NCBI GenBank assembly: GCA_041652755.1
Contig: JBAZGS010000007.1
Location: 3,470-67,469 of the forward strand
Direction of reading: 5' to 3'
Length of the DNA stretch: 64,000 nt
Origin: JAQTTT01 sp041652755
GTDB taxonomy: Archaea; Nanobdellota; Nanobdellia; Tiddalikarchaeales; Tiddalikarchaeaceae
In this document: positions 1 through 7,424 of the stretch, in pieces
Layout: the number at the start of each line of letters is the position of its first letter
Position numbering within the stretch: position 1 is the stretch's first letter
Translations under genes and position numbers: made by a program
Notes under the pieces: model-generated
Databases searched by the model: none
Told to the model about the DNA's origin: nothing
The model's input: only the letters and a program-made list of their open reading frames with translations

Positions 1-67
1 TAGTGCTTATTTATAAATCATTCTTATGGATTAAGTTTATAAGATTGCATTGATGAGTTATTATGTT

Positions 68-223
68 ATGAAATTCGTTGATATTTTGAAAAAATTAGGA
101 ATACTTAGATACGGTTCAACCAAAGCAACTTACAAGAATGCAAAGGAAAGGCCTATTGAGCTGCAGGAAAACGGAGTTTTTAATGCAAAAACTGATTTGA
201 TTAATGCTAAAAAGAAAAAGTGA
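68..223 (+). CDS. small basic protein of unknown function
   Basis: A 51-residue reading frame runs from ATG 68 to TGA 221-223 and ends in a lysine-rich tail (KKKK). It starts MKFVDILKKLGILRYG and has no membrane segment or cysteine pattern. I do not recognise the family. The composition (basic, AK/EN-rich) resembles the other proteins here rather than random translation, and the candidate RNA at 265-600 starts about 40 nt after its stop. It may be a small nucleic-acid-binding protein, but that is a guess. Confidence 0.5.
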   Translation: MKFVDILKKLGILRYGSTKATYKNAKERPIELQENGVFNAKTDLINAKKKK

Positions 224-235
224 GCGCTTTCAAAA

Positions 236-247
236 GCTTTATTAAAA
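236..247 (+). promoter_or_regulatory. possible TATA box of the structured RNA
   Basis: An AT-rich block containing TTTATTAAAA lies about 25 nt before the first base of the outer closing helix of the RNA candidate at 265-600. That is the archaeal TATA-to-start distance. The sequence is not a strong consensus, so it is weak evidence alone. Confidence 0.3.
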
Positions 248-264
248 CATTTAATCCTATTATT

Positions 265-600
265 ATTTGGAAAGCTAATAATAAATTAGTGGCTTAAAGA
301 AGCTGATTCACGCCTAATTATTTGGGTGAGGAACTTCTGCCCACTGAAACTATGCTTTGCATTAGCTCTTAAGGAGTTTTTGCTTAGAAAACAATTAGCA
401 GAAAAGTCCGGCGCTTTTGAGTAATATGATAGCTTTGCTTGATGTTTCAGCTGCGCTGTTGGAAAAAATTGTTTTGGCATTTGAGGTGCAAGCACTTTTT
501 GTGCGCTTAGTAGAATATCAGCTTTAACCAACCGTTATTAGTCTAATGGGGTTTAAGACAAAAGGCAGGGTATCTTTTTGCCATAGTAGCTTTCCAATTA
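265..600 (+). ncRNA. structured non-coding RNA, possibly RNase P RNA
   Basis: This 330-nt stretch has no convincing gene but shows nested long-range complementarity. TTGGAAAGCTA (267-277) is the exact reverse complement of 587-597. GGCTTAAA (291-298) pairs with 552-559 with one mismatch. GAAGCTGAT (299-307) pairs over nine positions with 517-525, using one G-U pair that favours the plus strand. A short hairpin (309-314/324-328) follows, and directly after it comes GAGGAA (328-333). A T8 run (601-608) just past the outer helix fits an archaeal terminator. The order of two closing helices, a hairpin and GAGGAA is that of RNase P RNA (P1, P2, P3, CR-I), and AGCAGAAA further in resembles another conserved block. 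The canonical ACAGAA of the 3' half was not found, so SRP RNA or a new RNA remains possible. An 81-codon antisense frame here looks like a shadow. Confidence 0.6.
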
Positions 601-612
601 TTTTTTTTAATT
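601..612 (+). terminator. oligo-T terminator after the structured RNA
   Basis: Eight consecutive T residues (601-608) follow directly on the closing helix of the RNA candidate. Archaeal RNA polymerase terminates at T-rich tracts on the non-template strand, so this is a plausible 3' boundary. Confidence 0.4.
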
Positions 613-661
613 ATTATATAATAATAACATTTAAAAAAAGAATTATTTCTTTAAAATAAGT

Positions 662-889
662 ATGGCAACTAGTTACAAACCTTCTTTTTCAGATAAATTA
701 AATTATAAGTTGTCGGGAAGAGTTGCAAAAACAATCTACGCATTAGGTATTTTAACTGGAATTATAACAAGTTTTTATGACCCTTTTGTGGGTATAAGTT
801 TAACTTCTGCAAATATAGGTCTTTTATGTGGCAATGATTTTAGAAAAAAAGGAGAATCATTAGAAAATTATATATTAAGGACGAAGTAA
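662..889 (+). CDS. small membrane protein of unknown function
   Basis: A 75-residue protein. Residues about 23-40 (AKTIYALGILTGIITSF) form one likely membrane helix and the region around 44-57 a weaker second one, followed by a charged tail. I recognise no family. ATG 662 is the first start and a T-rich leader precedes it. It converges on the YhbY-type gene, with only six bases between the stops. A short membrane protein is the only claim the sequence supports. Confidence 0.55.
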   Translation: MATSYKPSFSDKLNYKLSGRVAKTIYALGILTGIITSFYDPFVGISLTSANIGLLCGNDFRKKGESLENYILRTK

Positions 890-895
890 TAAATT

Positions 896-1093
896 TTATT
901 TCTTTTTGTCTTCTTTTAAGATTACTGTTCTTCCTATTTTTTGAACAATTATTCCTGGCAATTCATTAGTGACAAATTCTTTTTTGAGGAATTTTACCTT
1001 TATTATTCTGTGGTCTTTTAGGGCTTTGATTAAGTGCTCCTTGTCCACTCCGTTTTTTCCTATTTGAAATGTTGGCAAATTATCATATTGCAT
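896..1093 (-). CDS. YhbY/CRS1-type RNA-binding protein
   Basis: A 65-residue protein made almost entirely of one CRM (CRS1-YhbY) domain. The family core GKNG followed by a helix and DHRIIKVKFLKK is present (residues about 12-38). In bacteria and plants this domain, with an IF3-C-like fold, binds RNA in pre-ribosomes or group II introns. The archaeal single-domain form is presumed to bind rRNA or RNase P-type RNA. Its start overlaps the end of the upstream Rpp21 gene by 11 nt, so the two are co-transcribed and probably translationally coupled, which fits a joint role in RNA processing. The protein is shorter than bacterial YhbY (about 97 residues). Confidence 0.8.
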   Translation of the reverse strand: MQYDNLPTFQIGKNGVDKEHLIKALKDHRIIKVKFLKKEFVTNELPGIIVQKIGRTVILKEDKKK

Positions 1094-1361
1094 AGTTAAA
1101 CCTCTTTATTGTCTTGCATTCCTTGCAAGTAATATATCGAGTCTTATTCTTTAATCTTACTAAGCAGTTCTTTCCAGGTATTAAATACTCTCCGCATCCT
1201 TTGCATATCCAGCGCTTGTACTCTTTAGGAATGGGCAAGCCTATCTTTTCGCTGATTTTCTTGGCTAAATAAGTATACCTTTTTGCATTTTTAGGATAAG
1301 TCTTGCACATTTTCATGAGTATTTCAATCCTTTCTAGCCCAATTTGTTCATATTCTTTCAT
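1083..1361 (-). CDS. rnp4: RNase P protein component 4 (Rpp21)
   Basis: A 92-residue homologue of Rpp21/Rpr2. It has an N-terminal helical half (about 1-48) that pairs with Rpp29 in known structures. The C-terminal zinc ribbon has ligands in CKGC (about residues 53-56) and CKEC near the end, with the characteristic RWICKGCGEYLIPG and the ITC before the second pair. RNase P removes 5' leaders from pre-tRNA. The gene sits about 480 bp from the RNA candidate at 265-600 and overlaps the YhbY-type gene downstream, an RNA-processing neighbourhood. The other RNase P proteins are not in this window. Confidence 0.88.
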   Translation of the reverse strand: MKEYEQIGLERIEILMKMCKTYPKNAKRYTYLAKKISEKIGLPIPKEYKRWICKGCGEYLIPGKNCLVRLKNKTRYITCKECKTIKRFNYAI

Positions 1362-1421
1362 TAGTTATATTTAGAATTCCTATTTATTTAAATATAATGA
1401 AAAAAAGAAATAAAGTTTTAT

Positions 1422-1859
1422 TTATTCATTGTCAAAATTGCTTTCGAAATCTTCATCTTCTTGCTCTTCTTCCATGAATTCGTCATCGTCTTGAGCATCA
1501 TCTTCAAAGATTTCAGTTCCTTCCCTGTCTTGCTCATCATGCTCTGCATCGCTAGTTTCTTCATTGTCAAAATCTTCTTCAAGCTCATCAAAGTCTGGTT
1601 TTTTTGGTTTTATTGATTTCAGCAAGTTTTCTTCGCTTTCTGAATAAATGCCTTTAATGGTTATTGATTCAGCTTTTGCAGGGTTTGCTTTCTTTGCAGC
1701 TTTCTTTGCAACTTTAGCCTTTGCAGGCTTAGCTTTCTTTGTATTTTTTGCTTTATGTGTCTTAGCTTTCTTGACAAGTTTCTTTGCAGGATTAGCTTTC
1801 TTAGCAACTTTAGCCTTTAGCGGATTAGCTTTTTTTTGTTTAATATTTTTTGAGACCAT
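1422..1859 (-). CDS. bipolar low-complexity protein (Lys/Ala-rich then Asp/Glu-rich)
   Basis: A 145-residue protein with two opposite halves. Residues 1-63 consist of degenerate KKA.PAK repeats like histone H1 tails or bacterial HU-fused tails. A short ordinary linker follows (about 64-85). Residues about 86-145 are strongly acidic, with runs of D and E. A strong ribosome-binding sequence, AGGAGG, lies 11 nt before ATG 1859 (1871-1876 on this strand). No globular domain is visible. The basic half would bind DNA or RNA, and the acidic half could self-associate or mimic nucleic acid. A chromatin or RNP scaffold is an inference, not a family match. Confidence 0.65.
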   Translation of the reverse strand: MVSKNIKQKKANPLKAKVAKKANPAKKLVKKAKTHKAKNTKKAKPAKAKVAKKAAKKANPAKAESITIKGIYSESEENLLKSIKPKKPDFDELEEDFDNEETSDAEHDEQDREGTEIFEDDAQDDDEFMEEEQEDEDFESNFDNE

Positions 1860-1989
1860 TTTTTAATATTCCTCCTAGGAGTTTTTATACTAAAAAATTA
1901 TACCTTTTGAACTTATAAACTTCTTGGGAAGGCAAAATCCTTGTTAATCAGTTAATTTTTTAAATCTCTCAATTTCTAATATTAATATC

Positions 1990-2060
1990 GCATCGGTGGT
2001 ATAGAGGTAGTATCTTAGCCTTCCAAGCTGAGGACCCGAGTTCGAATCTCGGCCGATGCA
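1990..2060 (+). tRNA. tRNA-Gly (TCC)
   Basis: A 71-nt cloverleaf. Acceptor arms GCATCGG (1990-1996) and CCGATGC (2053-2059) pair perfectly, and A2060 is the discriminator. The anticodon loop CTTCCAA puts TCC at positions 34-36, and the T-loop is TTCGAAT. CCA is not encoded. A TATA-like TTTTTTAAAT sits about 28 nt upstream (1955-1964). There is no intron. Confidence 0.95.
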
Positions 2061-2109
2061 AAAATTAATTATAAATATTTTTAAATAAAAAACTTTGATA
2101 AATGTTTTT

Positions 2110-2724
2110 ATGAATAAAGAAAATGTTAAAGAATTGTTGGAAGAGACTATTCAGACTTATGGAAAATATTCTGATTCTTATGAAAAAAAATGGGGTAATT
2201 ATAAAGGTCTTGAAAAAATTGCTGATAGTTTTATTTCTTATTTAAAGGGCTCAAGAGTTATAGATATTGGTTGCGGTCCAGGAAGGGATAGCAAATATTT
2301 TAGCGACAAAAATCTTGATGTTACTGGAGTTGATTTAACTGATAATTTTTTAAAAATTGCAAAATCCAAGGTTCCTAAAGCTGATTTTTTAAAAATGGAC
2401 ATGAGGCAATTAAGCTTTAATGATGAATCTTTTGAAGGAGTTTGGTGCAATGGTGCTTTTTTACATATTCCAAAATATGAAAACTCGGCGACTTTGAAAG
2501 AATTTTACAGAGTTTTGAAACCTGAAGGAGTAATGTATTTAAGTGTAAAAATAGGTGAAGGAGAACAAATAGTCAAAAAAGACTATTGGAAAGGTAGGAA
2601 ATTATTTATTTATTATTCACAAGAAGAAATAATTGGATTATTAAAAAATACTGGCTTTGAAATAATTAACACCATTATCAGGAATCAGGAAGAGGATTGG
2701 ATCAATATTATTGCAAGAAAATAA
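2110..2724 (+). CDS. class I SAM-dependent methyltransferase
   Basis: A 204-residue Rossmann-fold methyltransferase. Motif I is VIDIGCGPGRDSKYF, the acidic end of strand 2 is VTGVDLT, motif III is around FLKMDMRQLSF, and motif IV is GVWCNGAFLHI. The post-domain helix ends in EFYRVLKPEG, typical of the Methyltransf_11 type. The substrate cannot be told from sequence. I chose ATG 2110. A TTG at 2095 would add five residues but has no better ribosome site. The gene stands alone just after tRNA-Gly. Confidence 0.85.
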   Translation: MNKENVKELLEETIQTYGKYSDSYEKKWGNYKGLEKIADSFISYLKGSRVIDIGCGPGRDSKYFSDKNLDVTGVDLTDNFLKIAKSKVPKADFLKMDMRQLSFNDESFEGVWCNGAFLHIPKYENSATLKEFYRVLKPEGVMYLSVKIGEGEQIVKKDYWKGRKLFIYYSQEEIIGLLKNTGFEIINTIIRNQEEDWINIIARK

Positions 2725-2887
2725 CTTATTTCTTTTCTTTTTCATTAATTTTTAAAGTAGAAATAAGAAATATTGGCTCATGATTAACTTTATTATTTTT
2801 AGTTTCTTTATTTTATTTTTGAAATTAATAATATTAAATTTGAGCAATCTCAAAACACTTAAAAAGAATTGAGAGATATATTAATTT

Positions 2888-3634
2888 ATGAAGGTTAGGG
2901 ATAGGATAAAAATAGTTCTTGATTCTAAAAAAAAAATTAGCAATCCTTTGTTCATTATTGGATTTCAGGGAGTTGGCATGGTTGGAACACTAGCGTCGCA
3001 GCACTTGGCTGACAGCTTGAATTGCGAATTGATTGGCCACATTGAGTCTGAATACTTGCCCCCTATAGCCATACTTAATGACAGCACTTTAAGCTATCCC
3101 ATTAGGATTTATTACCAGAAAAAAAATAATATTGTCATAATTAGCAGCGAGGTTCCTGTTTCTAGTGAATTCGCTTTTGAAATGGGCCATGATATTATTG
3201 AACTGATGAATAAGTTCAAATCAAAAGAAATTATTGTTCTAGAAGGCTTGGTCACCAAGGATGAGCAGCCTAATCATTCCAAAATTTTTGGAGTGCCAAC
3301 TAATGAGAAGATTAAAAAATACTTGAATGACAACAAGGTTGAAGTTATTGGGAATGGCGCAATATTAGGCGTTGCTGGCAGCGTATTATTGTCAAGCATA
3401 CAAAACGGCTTCAAGGGCTATGCTTTAATGGCTGAAAGCCATATGAATTTGCCTGACGCTTCAGCTGCAAGCGTTATTTTGAAAAAATTGTCTGACATCC
3501 TGAAAATTGACATTAACACTAAAGAACTGGACAAGAAAGGATTAGATGTTGACAAGAAAGTTAAGGATATTATGTCAAGCTTGTCAAGGTTCAAAAAAGA
3601 AGAAAATGATGATTCTAAAGTTCTTTATGGTTGA
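2888..3634 (+). CDS. PAC2-family proteasome assembly chaperone (PbaB-like)
   Basis: A 248-residue PAC2-family protein. It has the family opening NPLFIIGFQGVGMVGTLA, the conserved SEYLPP segment and the central V.EGL. In archaea PbaA/PbaB proteins of this family help assemble or activate the 20S proteasome. The bacterial relatives remain uncharacterised, so the exact role is inferred. The C-terminus (about 215-248) is charged and probably flexible. A TATA-like CTTAAAAAG about 25 nt upstream of ATG 2888 indicates a nearly leaderless transcript. The HAD phosphatase gene follows after six bases, so the two form an operon. Confidence 0.8.
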   Translation: MKVRDRIKIVLDSKKKISNPLFIIGFQGVGMVGTLASQHLADSLNCELIGHIESEYLPPIAILNDSTLSYPIRIYYQKKNNIVIISSEVPVSSEFAFEMGHDIIELMNKFKSKEIIVLEGLVTKDEQPNHSKIFGVPTNEKIKKYLNDNKVEVIGNGAILGVAGSVLLSSIQNGFKGYALMAESHMNLPDASAASVILKKLSDILKIDINTKELDKKGLDVDKKVKDIMSSLSRFKKEENDDSKVLYG

Positions 3635-3640
3635 ACTGAT

Positions 3641-4267
3641 ATGCTTATTATTTTAGATTTGGACGGGACTATTATTGACAGCGAAAAATGCCATTTTAAC
3701 AGCTTTGTAAAATCTTTGGAAAGAAACGGGTTCAAGGTTACAAAAGAGATTAAGAACAAGATTAAAAATGTTTTCGGAATGTCTGCTAAGGAAATTATTA
3801 GAATCGTTGCTCCAAAAATCACTGATGAAAAATTAAGATTGGTTTCTGAAGGTGTTAAAGACATTGCTGTCAATGAAGAGATTAATAAAGTGAAATTAAT
3901 TAACGGCGCTTTAGAGTTCATTAAAAAACACAATAAAAATAATGATTTGGCAATCCTTACTAATTCGAGCCAAAAATTCACCAAAGCCATTTTGAAGTCT
4001 CTTGGTTTGGCTAAATATTTTAAGTTGGTTTTTACCCCTTCGCTGAATATTAAGCCTAAGCCTTCCAGCGAAATGATTGAATTCGCTGTCAAAAAATTAG
4101 GGCACTCTAAGAATGATTGCATTTTAATAGGCGATTCAATTTATGACTTTATGAGCGCAAAGAATGCTAATGTTAGATTTATTGCAGTTTTGTCAAAGAG
4201 CGATTACAAAAAAGAATTAAAAAACAAAGCTGAGTGTTTTTTTGACTTGTCCAAGGTTAAAATTTGA
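3641..4267 (+). CDS. HAD-family phosphatase
   Basis: A 208-residue haloacid-dehalogenase hydrolase. Motif I is DLDGTIID (the first Asp is the nucleophile), motif II is LTNSS, the motif III lysine is in KPKPS, and motif IV is LIGDSIYD. A helical C1 cap lies between residues about 15 and 85, as in phosphoglycolate phosphatase and beta-phosphoglucomutase. It probably dephosphorylates a small phosphometabolite. The specific substrate is not readable. It is co-transcribed with the PAC2-family gene just upstream and converges on the AMMECR1 gene. Confidence 0.85.
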   Translation: MLIILDLDGTIIDSEKCHFNSFVKSLERNGFKVTKEIKNKIKNVFGMSAKEIIRIVAPKITDEKLRLVSEGVKDIAVNEEINKVKLINGALEFIKKHNKNNDLAILTNSSQKFTKAILKSLGLAKYFKLVFTPSLNIKPKPSSEMIEFAVKKLGHSKNDCILIGDSIYDFMSAKNANVRFIAVLSKSDYKKELKNKAECFFDLSKVKI

Positions 4268-4271
4268 GGGA

Positions 4272-4796
4272 TTATTCTTTTTCAAAGCTCACTAAGTAAT
4301 AATAGATTTTGGCAGTTTTCCATGCATCCTTTTTTAATCCTGCTTTTTGGCTTAATTCCTGCAGGAATACTTTTTTATCTTTTATTTGCTCCCATACTTG
4401 AGGCAAGAATGTTGCGCTTAATCCTTTGCTTTCAAGGATTATTCCATAGTCTTTTTTTATTTTGCGCAATAATTCAGAAGGTGTTTTGAACAGTATTGGC
4501 TTGGCAGGACTTAGGATTGAAACCTCTATTTTAACTTTAGTAAGCTCATCTTTTGTTAATGGACTGAACCTGTAATCATTGAATGCTGCATTTATTGCAT
4601 TATCAACAATGTCTTGCCATAAAGGCTTTGTTGCAGTTAATGAGCCAATGCAGCCTCTTAGTTTTTTATTGATTGTTAATGTTACAAAGCAGGCTTTTTT
4701 TTCGTAATATTTTTTCCTGTCCTCTCCATTTGGCATGAATTTTTCATTGTTGAAATATTTCTCTAATGATTTTCTTGCAATCTCTGTTAGGTTCAT
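4272..4796 (-). CDS. AMMECR1-domain protein
   Basis: A 174-residue AMMECR1-domain protein, carrying the invariant LRGCIGSL signature (about residues 45-52) and the AAFNDYRFSPLTKDEL segment that follows. The biochemical function of the family is unknown. It is one of three proteins that recur together as the AmmeMemoRadiSam set. Here the radical SAM partner is four bases upstream on the same strand, and the Memo-type partner is divergently transcribed just beyond it. The size is close to the free-standing archaeal form. Confidence 0.9.
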   Translation of the reverse strand: MNLTEIARKSLEKYFNNEKFMPNGEDRKKYYEKKACFVTLTINKKLRGCIGSLTATKPLWQDIVDNAINAAFNDYRFSPLTKDELTKVKIEVSILSPAKPILFKTPSELLRKIKKDYGIILESKGLSATFLPQVWEQIKDKKVFLQELSQKAGLKKDAWKTAKIYYYLVSFEKE

Positions 4797-4800
4797 TTTT

Positions 4801-5790
4801 TTAAAACACTCCTTCTATTTTTTCTTTGCAATATTTGCATTCATTTTTTTTCATGTTAACAATTGTTGAATAGCCTATTCTTTTTATAATTGTTTTTTTG
4901 CAATTAGGGCAGATAGTGTCAGTTGTTTCACCCACATTCCCTAGATAAACATTTTTCAAATATTTTTTGCAAATTATATATGAGTCTTTCATTGTTGACA
5001 ATGAAGTTGGCAATTCTTTCATTAAATAATTTGGAAAATATCTTGATAAGTGAAGGGGGATATTTGGGTCAACGCTTTTTACAAATTTTGCAATTTTTTT
5101 AATCTCTTTTTTTGAGTCATTTTTTTTTGGAATTAATAAGGTTGTAATTTCAATCCATATTTTTAATTTGCTTGCGAGCTTTATTGTTTCAAGCACTGGC
5201 TCAAGCTTTGCTTTGCATGTCTCTTTGTAGAATTTTTCGCTGAATGATTTTAAGTCAATATTCATTGCATCAACAAAAGGACTTATTTTTTTTAGCGCCT
5301 CCTTTGACATGTATCCATTTGTGACTAATACATTTTTTATTCCATTTTTTTTGGCTATCTTCATTGTGTCAAGCCAGTACTCTATTGCCACTGTAGGCTC
5401 ATTATAAGTGTATGCAATACTAGAGCATCCTTCACTTTTTGCATTCTTGACTATTTCTTTTGGTGCTAAATTAATTCCAATTTCAGTGTTTGACTCTTGC
5501 GAGATTTCGTAATTTTGGCAGAAGCTGCATTTGAAGTTGCATCCAACAGTGCCTACAGAGTAAGCCATTGTTCCTGGCAAGAAATGATATAAGGGTTTTT
5601 TTTCTATAGGGTCAATGTTTGCTGAGATTGCTTTTCCATAAACCATTAAGTAAAGCTTTCCTTCAATGTTCTTTCTTACTTTGCATATTCCAAAATTATT
5701 TTCTTTTATCATGCAATAGTGATTGCATGCCAAGCACTTGATATTATCCCCTTTAAGAGTTTTATAGAATAGGCATTCCTTAGCAGGCAT
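4801..5790 (-). CDS. AmmeMemoRadiSam-system radical SAM enzyme
   Basis: A 329-residue radical SAM protein of the pyruvate-formate-lyase-activase-like branch. The cluster-binding motif CNFKCSFC (C84, C88, C91) is complete. The N-terminus carries an extra cysteine set (C19, C22, C26, C36) and the C-terminus a zinc-ribbon-like CPNC...CKYC. Radical SAM enzymes cleave SAM to a 5'-deoxyadenosyl radical. The substrate of this subfamily is unknown. It is the upstream gene of a two-gene operon with AMMECR1 and shares a 34-bp divergent promoter region with the Memo gene, so the three are probably co-regulated. Confidence 0.9.
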   Translation of the reverse strand: MPAKECLFYKTLKGDNIKCLACNHYCMIKENNFGICKVRKNIEGKLYLMVYGKAISANIDPIEKKPLYHFLPGTMAYSVGTVGCNFKCSFCQNYEISQESNTEIGINLAPKEIVKNAKSEGCSSIAYTYNEPTVAIEYWLDTMKIAKKNGIKNVLVTNGYMSKEALKKISPFVDAMNIDLKSFSEKFYKETCKAKLEPVLETIKLASKLKIWIEITTLLIPKKNDSKKEIKKIAKFVKSVDPNIPLHLSRYFPNYLMKELPTSLSTMKDSYIICKKYLKNVYLGNVGETTDTICPNCKKTIIKRIGYSTIVNMKKNECKYCKEKIEGVF

Positions 5791-5824
5791 AGATTTTATT
5801 AATTATGGATTCATTAAATATTTT

Positions 5825-6499
5825 ATGAATTGGTACCCTGAAAATAAGGCTGAATTAAGCGAAATGGTTTTTTCCTTCATTTCTGAGATTAAATTAAAAA
5901 AAATTAACGGAGTCATTGTGCCTCATGCAGGCTACGAGTTCTCAGGCAAGATTGCTGGAAAGGCTTATTCTTACGCCAAAGGTTTCGAGCAGGCTGTTGT
6001 TTTCGGCCCAAGCCATTATGAATATTTTAAGGGAGTGAAATGCTTGAAAGCTGCAAAAACTCCGATTGGTGATTTAAAGATTATTGGAAATGATTTTAAG
6101 AAAATTAACTACGAGCACTCTGTGCAAAACCAGCTGCCTTTTCTGAAGTTTTTGGGAATAAAAAAGGTTTTGCCTTTGGTTGTTGGAGAAATTACTCAAA
6201 GTGAGGCCAAAAAAATTGCAGAGCAATTCAAAGACTTTAAGGGCTTATTCGTTTTCTCGACTGATTTGTCGCATTTTTTTGAATATGATAAAGCCAAAAA
6301 AATTGACACTGATTCTATTGATAAAATAATAGAATTAGATTCAAATAAAATTGATGCCTGCGGAATCAATGCGCTCAAAATATTTTTTGAGCTTGCTAAA
6401 ATTAAAGAAGTTAAGCCAGAATTGGTTGAATACAAAAACTCCGGAGATATTACAATAGACAAATCCTCAGTTGTGGGTTATGCTAGCTTCATTTTTTGA
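5825..6499 (+). CDS. AmmeMemoRadiSam-system protein B (Memo family)
   Basis: A 224-residue Memo-family protein. It has VPHAGYEFSGKIAGKAY (residues about 32-48), the second histidine in GPSHYEYF, and the later STDLSHFF that contributes to the metal site. Human MEMO1 binds redox metal through two His and a Cys, and a cysteine (DACG) occurs at about residue 179. The protein is shorter than usual (about 270-290), mainly in its N-terminal part. It is divergent from the radical SAM and AMMECR1 genes, completing the trio. Its 3' end overlaps the DUF192 gene by 11 nt, tail to tail. Confidence 0.9.
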   Translation: MNWYPENKAELSEMVFSFISEIKLKKINGVIVPHAGYEFSGKIAGKAYSYAKGFEQAVVFGPSHYEYFKGVKCLKAAKTPIGDLKIIGNDFKKINYEHSVQNQLPFLKFLGIKKVLPLVVGEITQSEAKKIAEQFKDFKGLFVFSTDLSHFFEYDKAKKIDTDSIDKIIELDSNKIDACGINALKIFFELAKIKEVKPELVEYKNSGDITIDKSSVVGYASFIF

Positions 6500-6821
6500 T
6501 TTCTATTCTATCCCCTTTTTTTATCTTGAATCTTGAATTAATGGGGAATTCGTAAACTCTTTTTTGGCCTATGCTTGGTGGGAAGAATTTGCTTTTTTTG
6601 CACTTTATTACTTTCAAAACTTTGCCGTTTTTGTCAGTCCATGCAGCAATGAATTCAAAATTCACAAAATAAGAGTCAAGCACTGAATCAGGAGCCATGT
6701 AAATTATAAAAGCATCATAGGGCTTGAATGATTTCCTGAACCTTAAGCCAAACAAGCTTTTTAGGTATTGGCAGTCGCAGACGTTTTTCGCAATCACTTT
6801 GTTGTTTAGAAGGATTTCCAT
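6489..6821 (-). CDS. DUF192-family protein
   Basis: A 110-residue DUF192 protein. It has the family features GLRFRKSFKPYDAFI (about residues 26-40), a conserved aromatic/Asp strand (AAWTDKNGKVL) and a C-terminal GD.IEIK. Members are small beta-rich proteins, often secreted in bacteria, with unknown function. This one lacks a signal peptide. I chose ATG 6821 rather than an upstream TTG at 6836, because a TATA-like TTATAAAAAG (about 6843-6855) lies some 25 nt upstream, indicating a leaderless start. Confidence 0.75.
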   Translation of the reverse strand: MEILLNNKVIAKNVCDCQYLKSLFGLRFRKSFKPYDAFIIYMAPDSVLDSYFVNFEFIAAWTDKNGKVLKVIKCKKSKFFPPSIGQKRVYEFPINSRFKIKKGDRIEIKK

Positions 6822-6908
6822 AAAGGTTTGAATCAAAGAGGCTTTTTATAAGTTTTTTTTATTGCCAATTCAAAAGATTTAAATAAGAATTATTTTAATG
6901 ATTAAGAT

Positions 6909-7424
6909 ATGCTTATGTCTGTCTTTGGTAACTCCCCTAAGAATCATCATCAAATTCTTGAATTCTTAAAGCCTATGCCTGAAACTTCGCTTATTCGGGT
7001 GGATAATCATGAGGATTTAATAAAGTCCAGTTTTGGGTATTCTTTGCCTTGCGCAAGGTACATGAATGTCGTGTTTCAAAAGCAGTATTTTGATAATGTT
7101 TTTTGGATTAGCAAAAACTTTGATTATAAAGTAAGGAGCTATGAAAATAATGGTTCTTTTTTAGGGGATTATCATTTCAATGAATTAGACAAGGCTTTAA
7201 ATTTTTTAAGCAATGCATCTTTTGAAAAAATAGTGCTTGACATTGACCCTGACATCCTTGCTGATTATGATACTGGCTTTTCAAAAGGTTCGATGAAAAA
7301 CGCTGAGCTTACGGAGTTAATAAAACATTTTGACTGCAAAAAAAATATTCAACTTTTCTTCCTTGCAGGCCCTAAGGAATTCTTAGGCGAATTATTGAAA
7401 GATGCTTTTTATTGCATTCAGTAA
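6909..7424 (+). CDS. arginase-fold-like protein (UPF0489-like)
   Basis: A 171-residue protein that resembles the small ureohydrolase-like UPF0489 family. VDNHEDL (about residues 31-37) corresponds to the family's D.H.DL element and LDIDPDIL (about 115-122) to the second metal-binding aspartate strand. Much of the arginase core is missing, so it is either a minimal member or only a distant relative. It stands alone. The TATA-like TTTAAATAAG lies about 25 nt before ATG 6909. Its end overlaps the MarC gene tail to tail. Confidence 0.5.
   Translation: MLMSVFGNSPKNHHQILEFLKPMPETSLIRVDNHEDLIKSSFGYSLPCARYMNVVFQKQYFDNVFWISKNFDYKVRSYENNGSFLGDYHFNELDKALNFLSNASFEKIVLDIDPDILADYDTGFSKGSMKNAELTELIKHFDCKKNIQLFFLAGPKEFLGELLKDAFYCIQ

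Noticed and set aside
286..531. 81-residue minus-strand reading frame
   Set aside because: It lies inside the RNA candidate with long-range helices, and its composition looks like chance translation of structured RNA.
1648..1866. Plus-strand hydrophobic frame opposite the bipolar protein gene
   Set aside because: It is the antisense of Lys/Ala codons (Phe/Leu/Ala-rich), a shadow.
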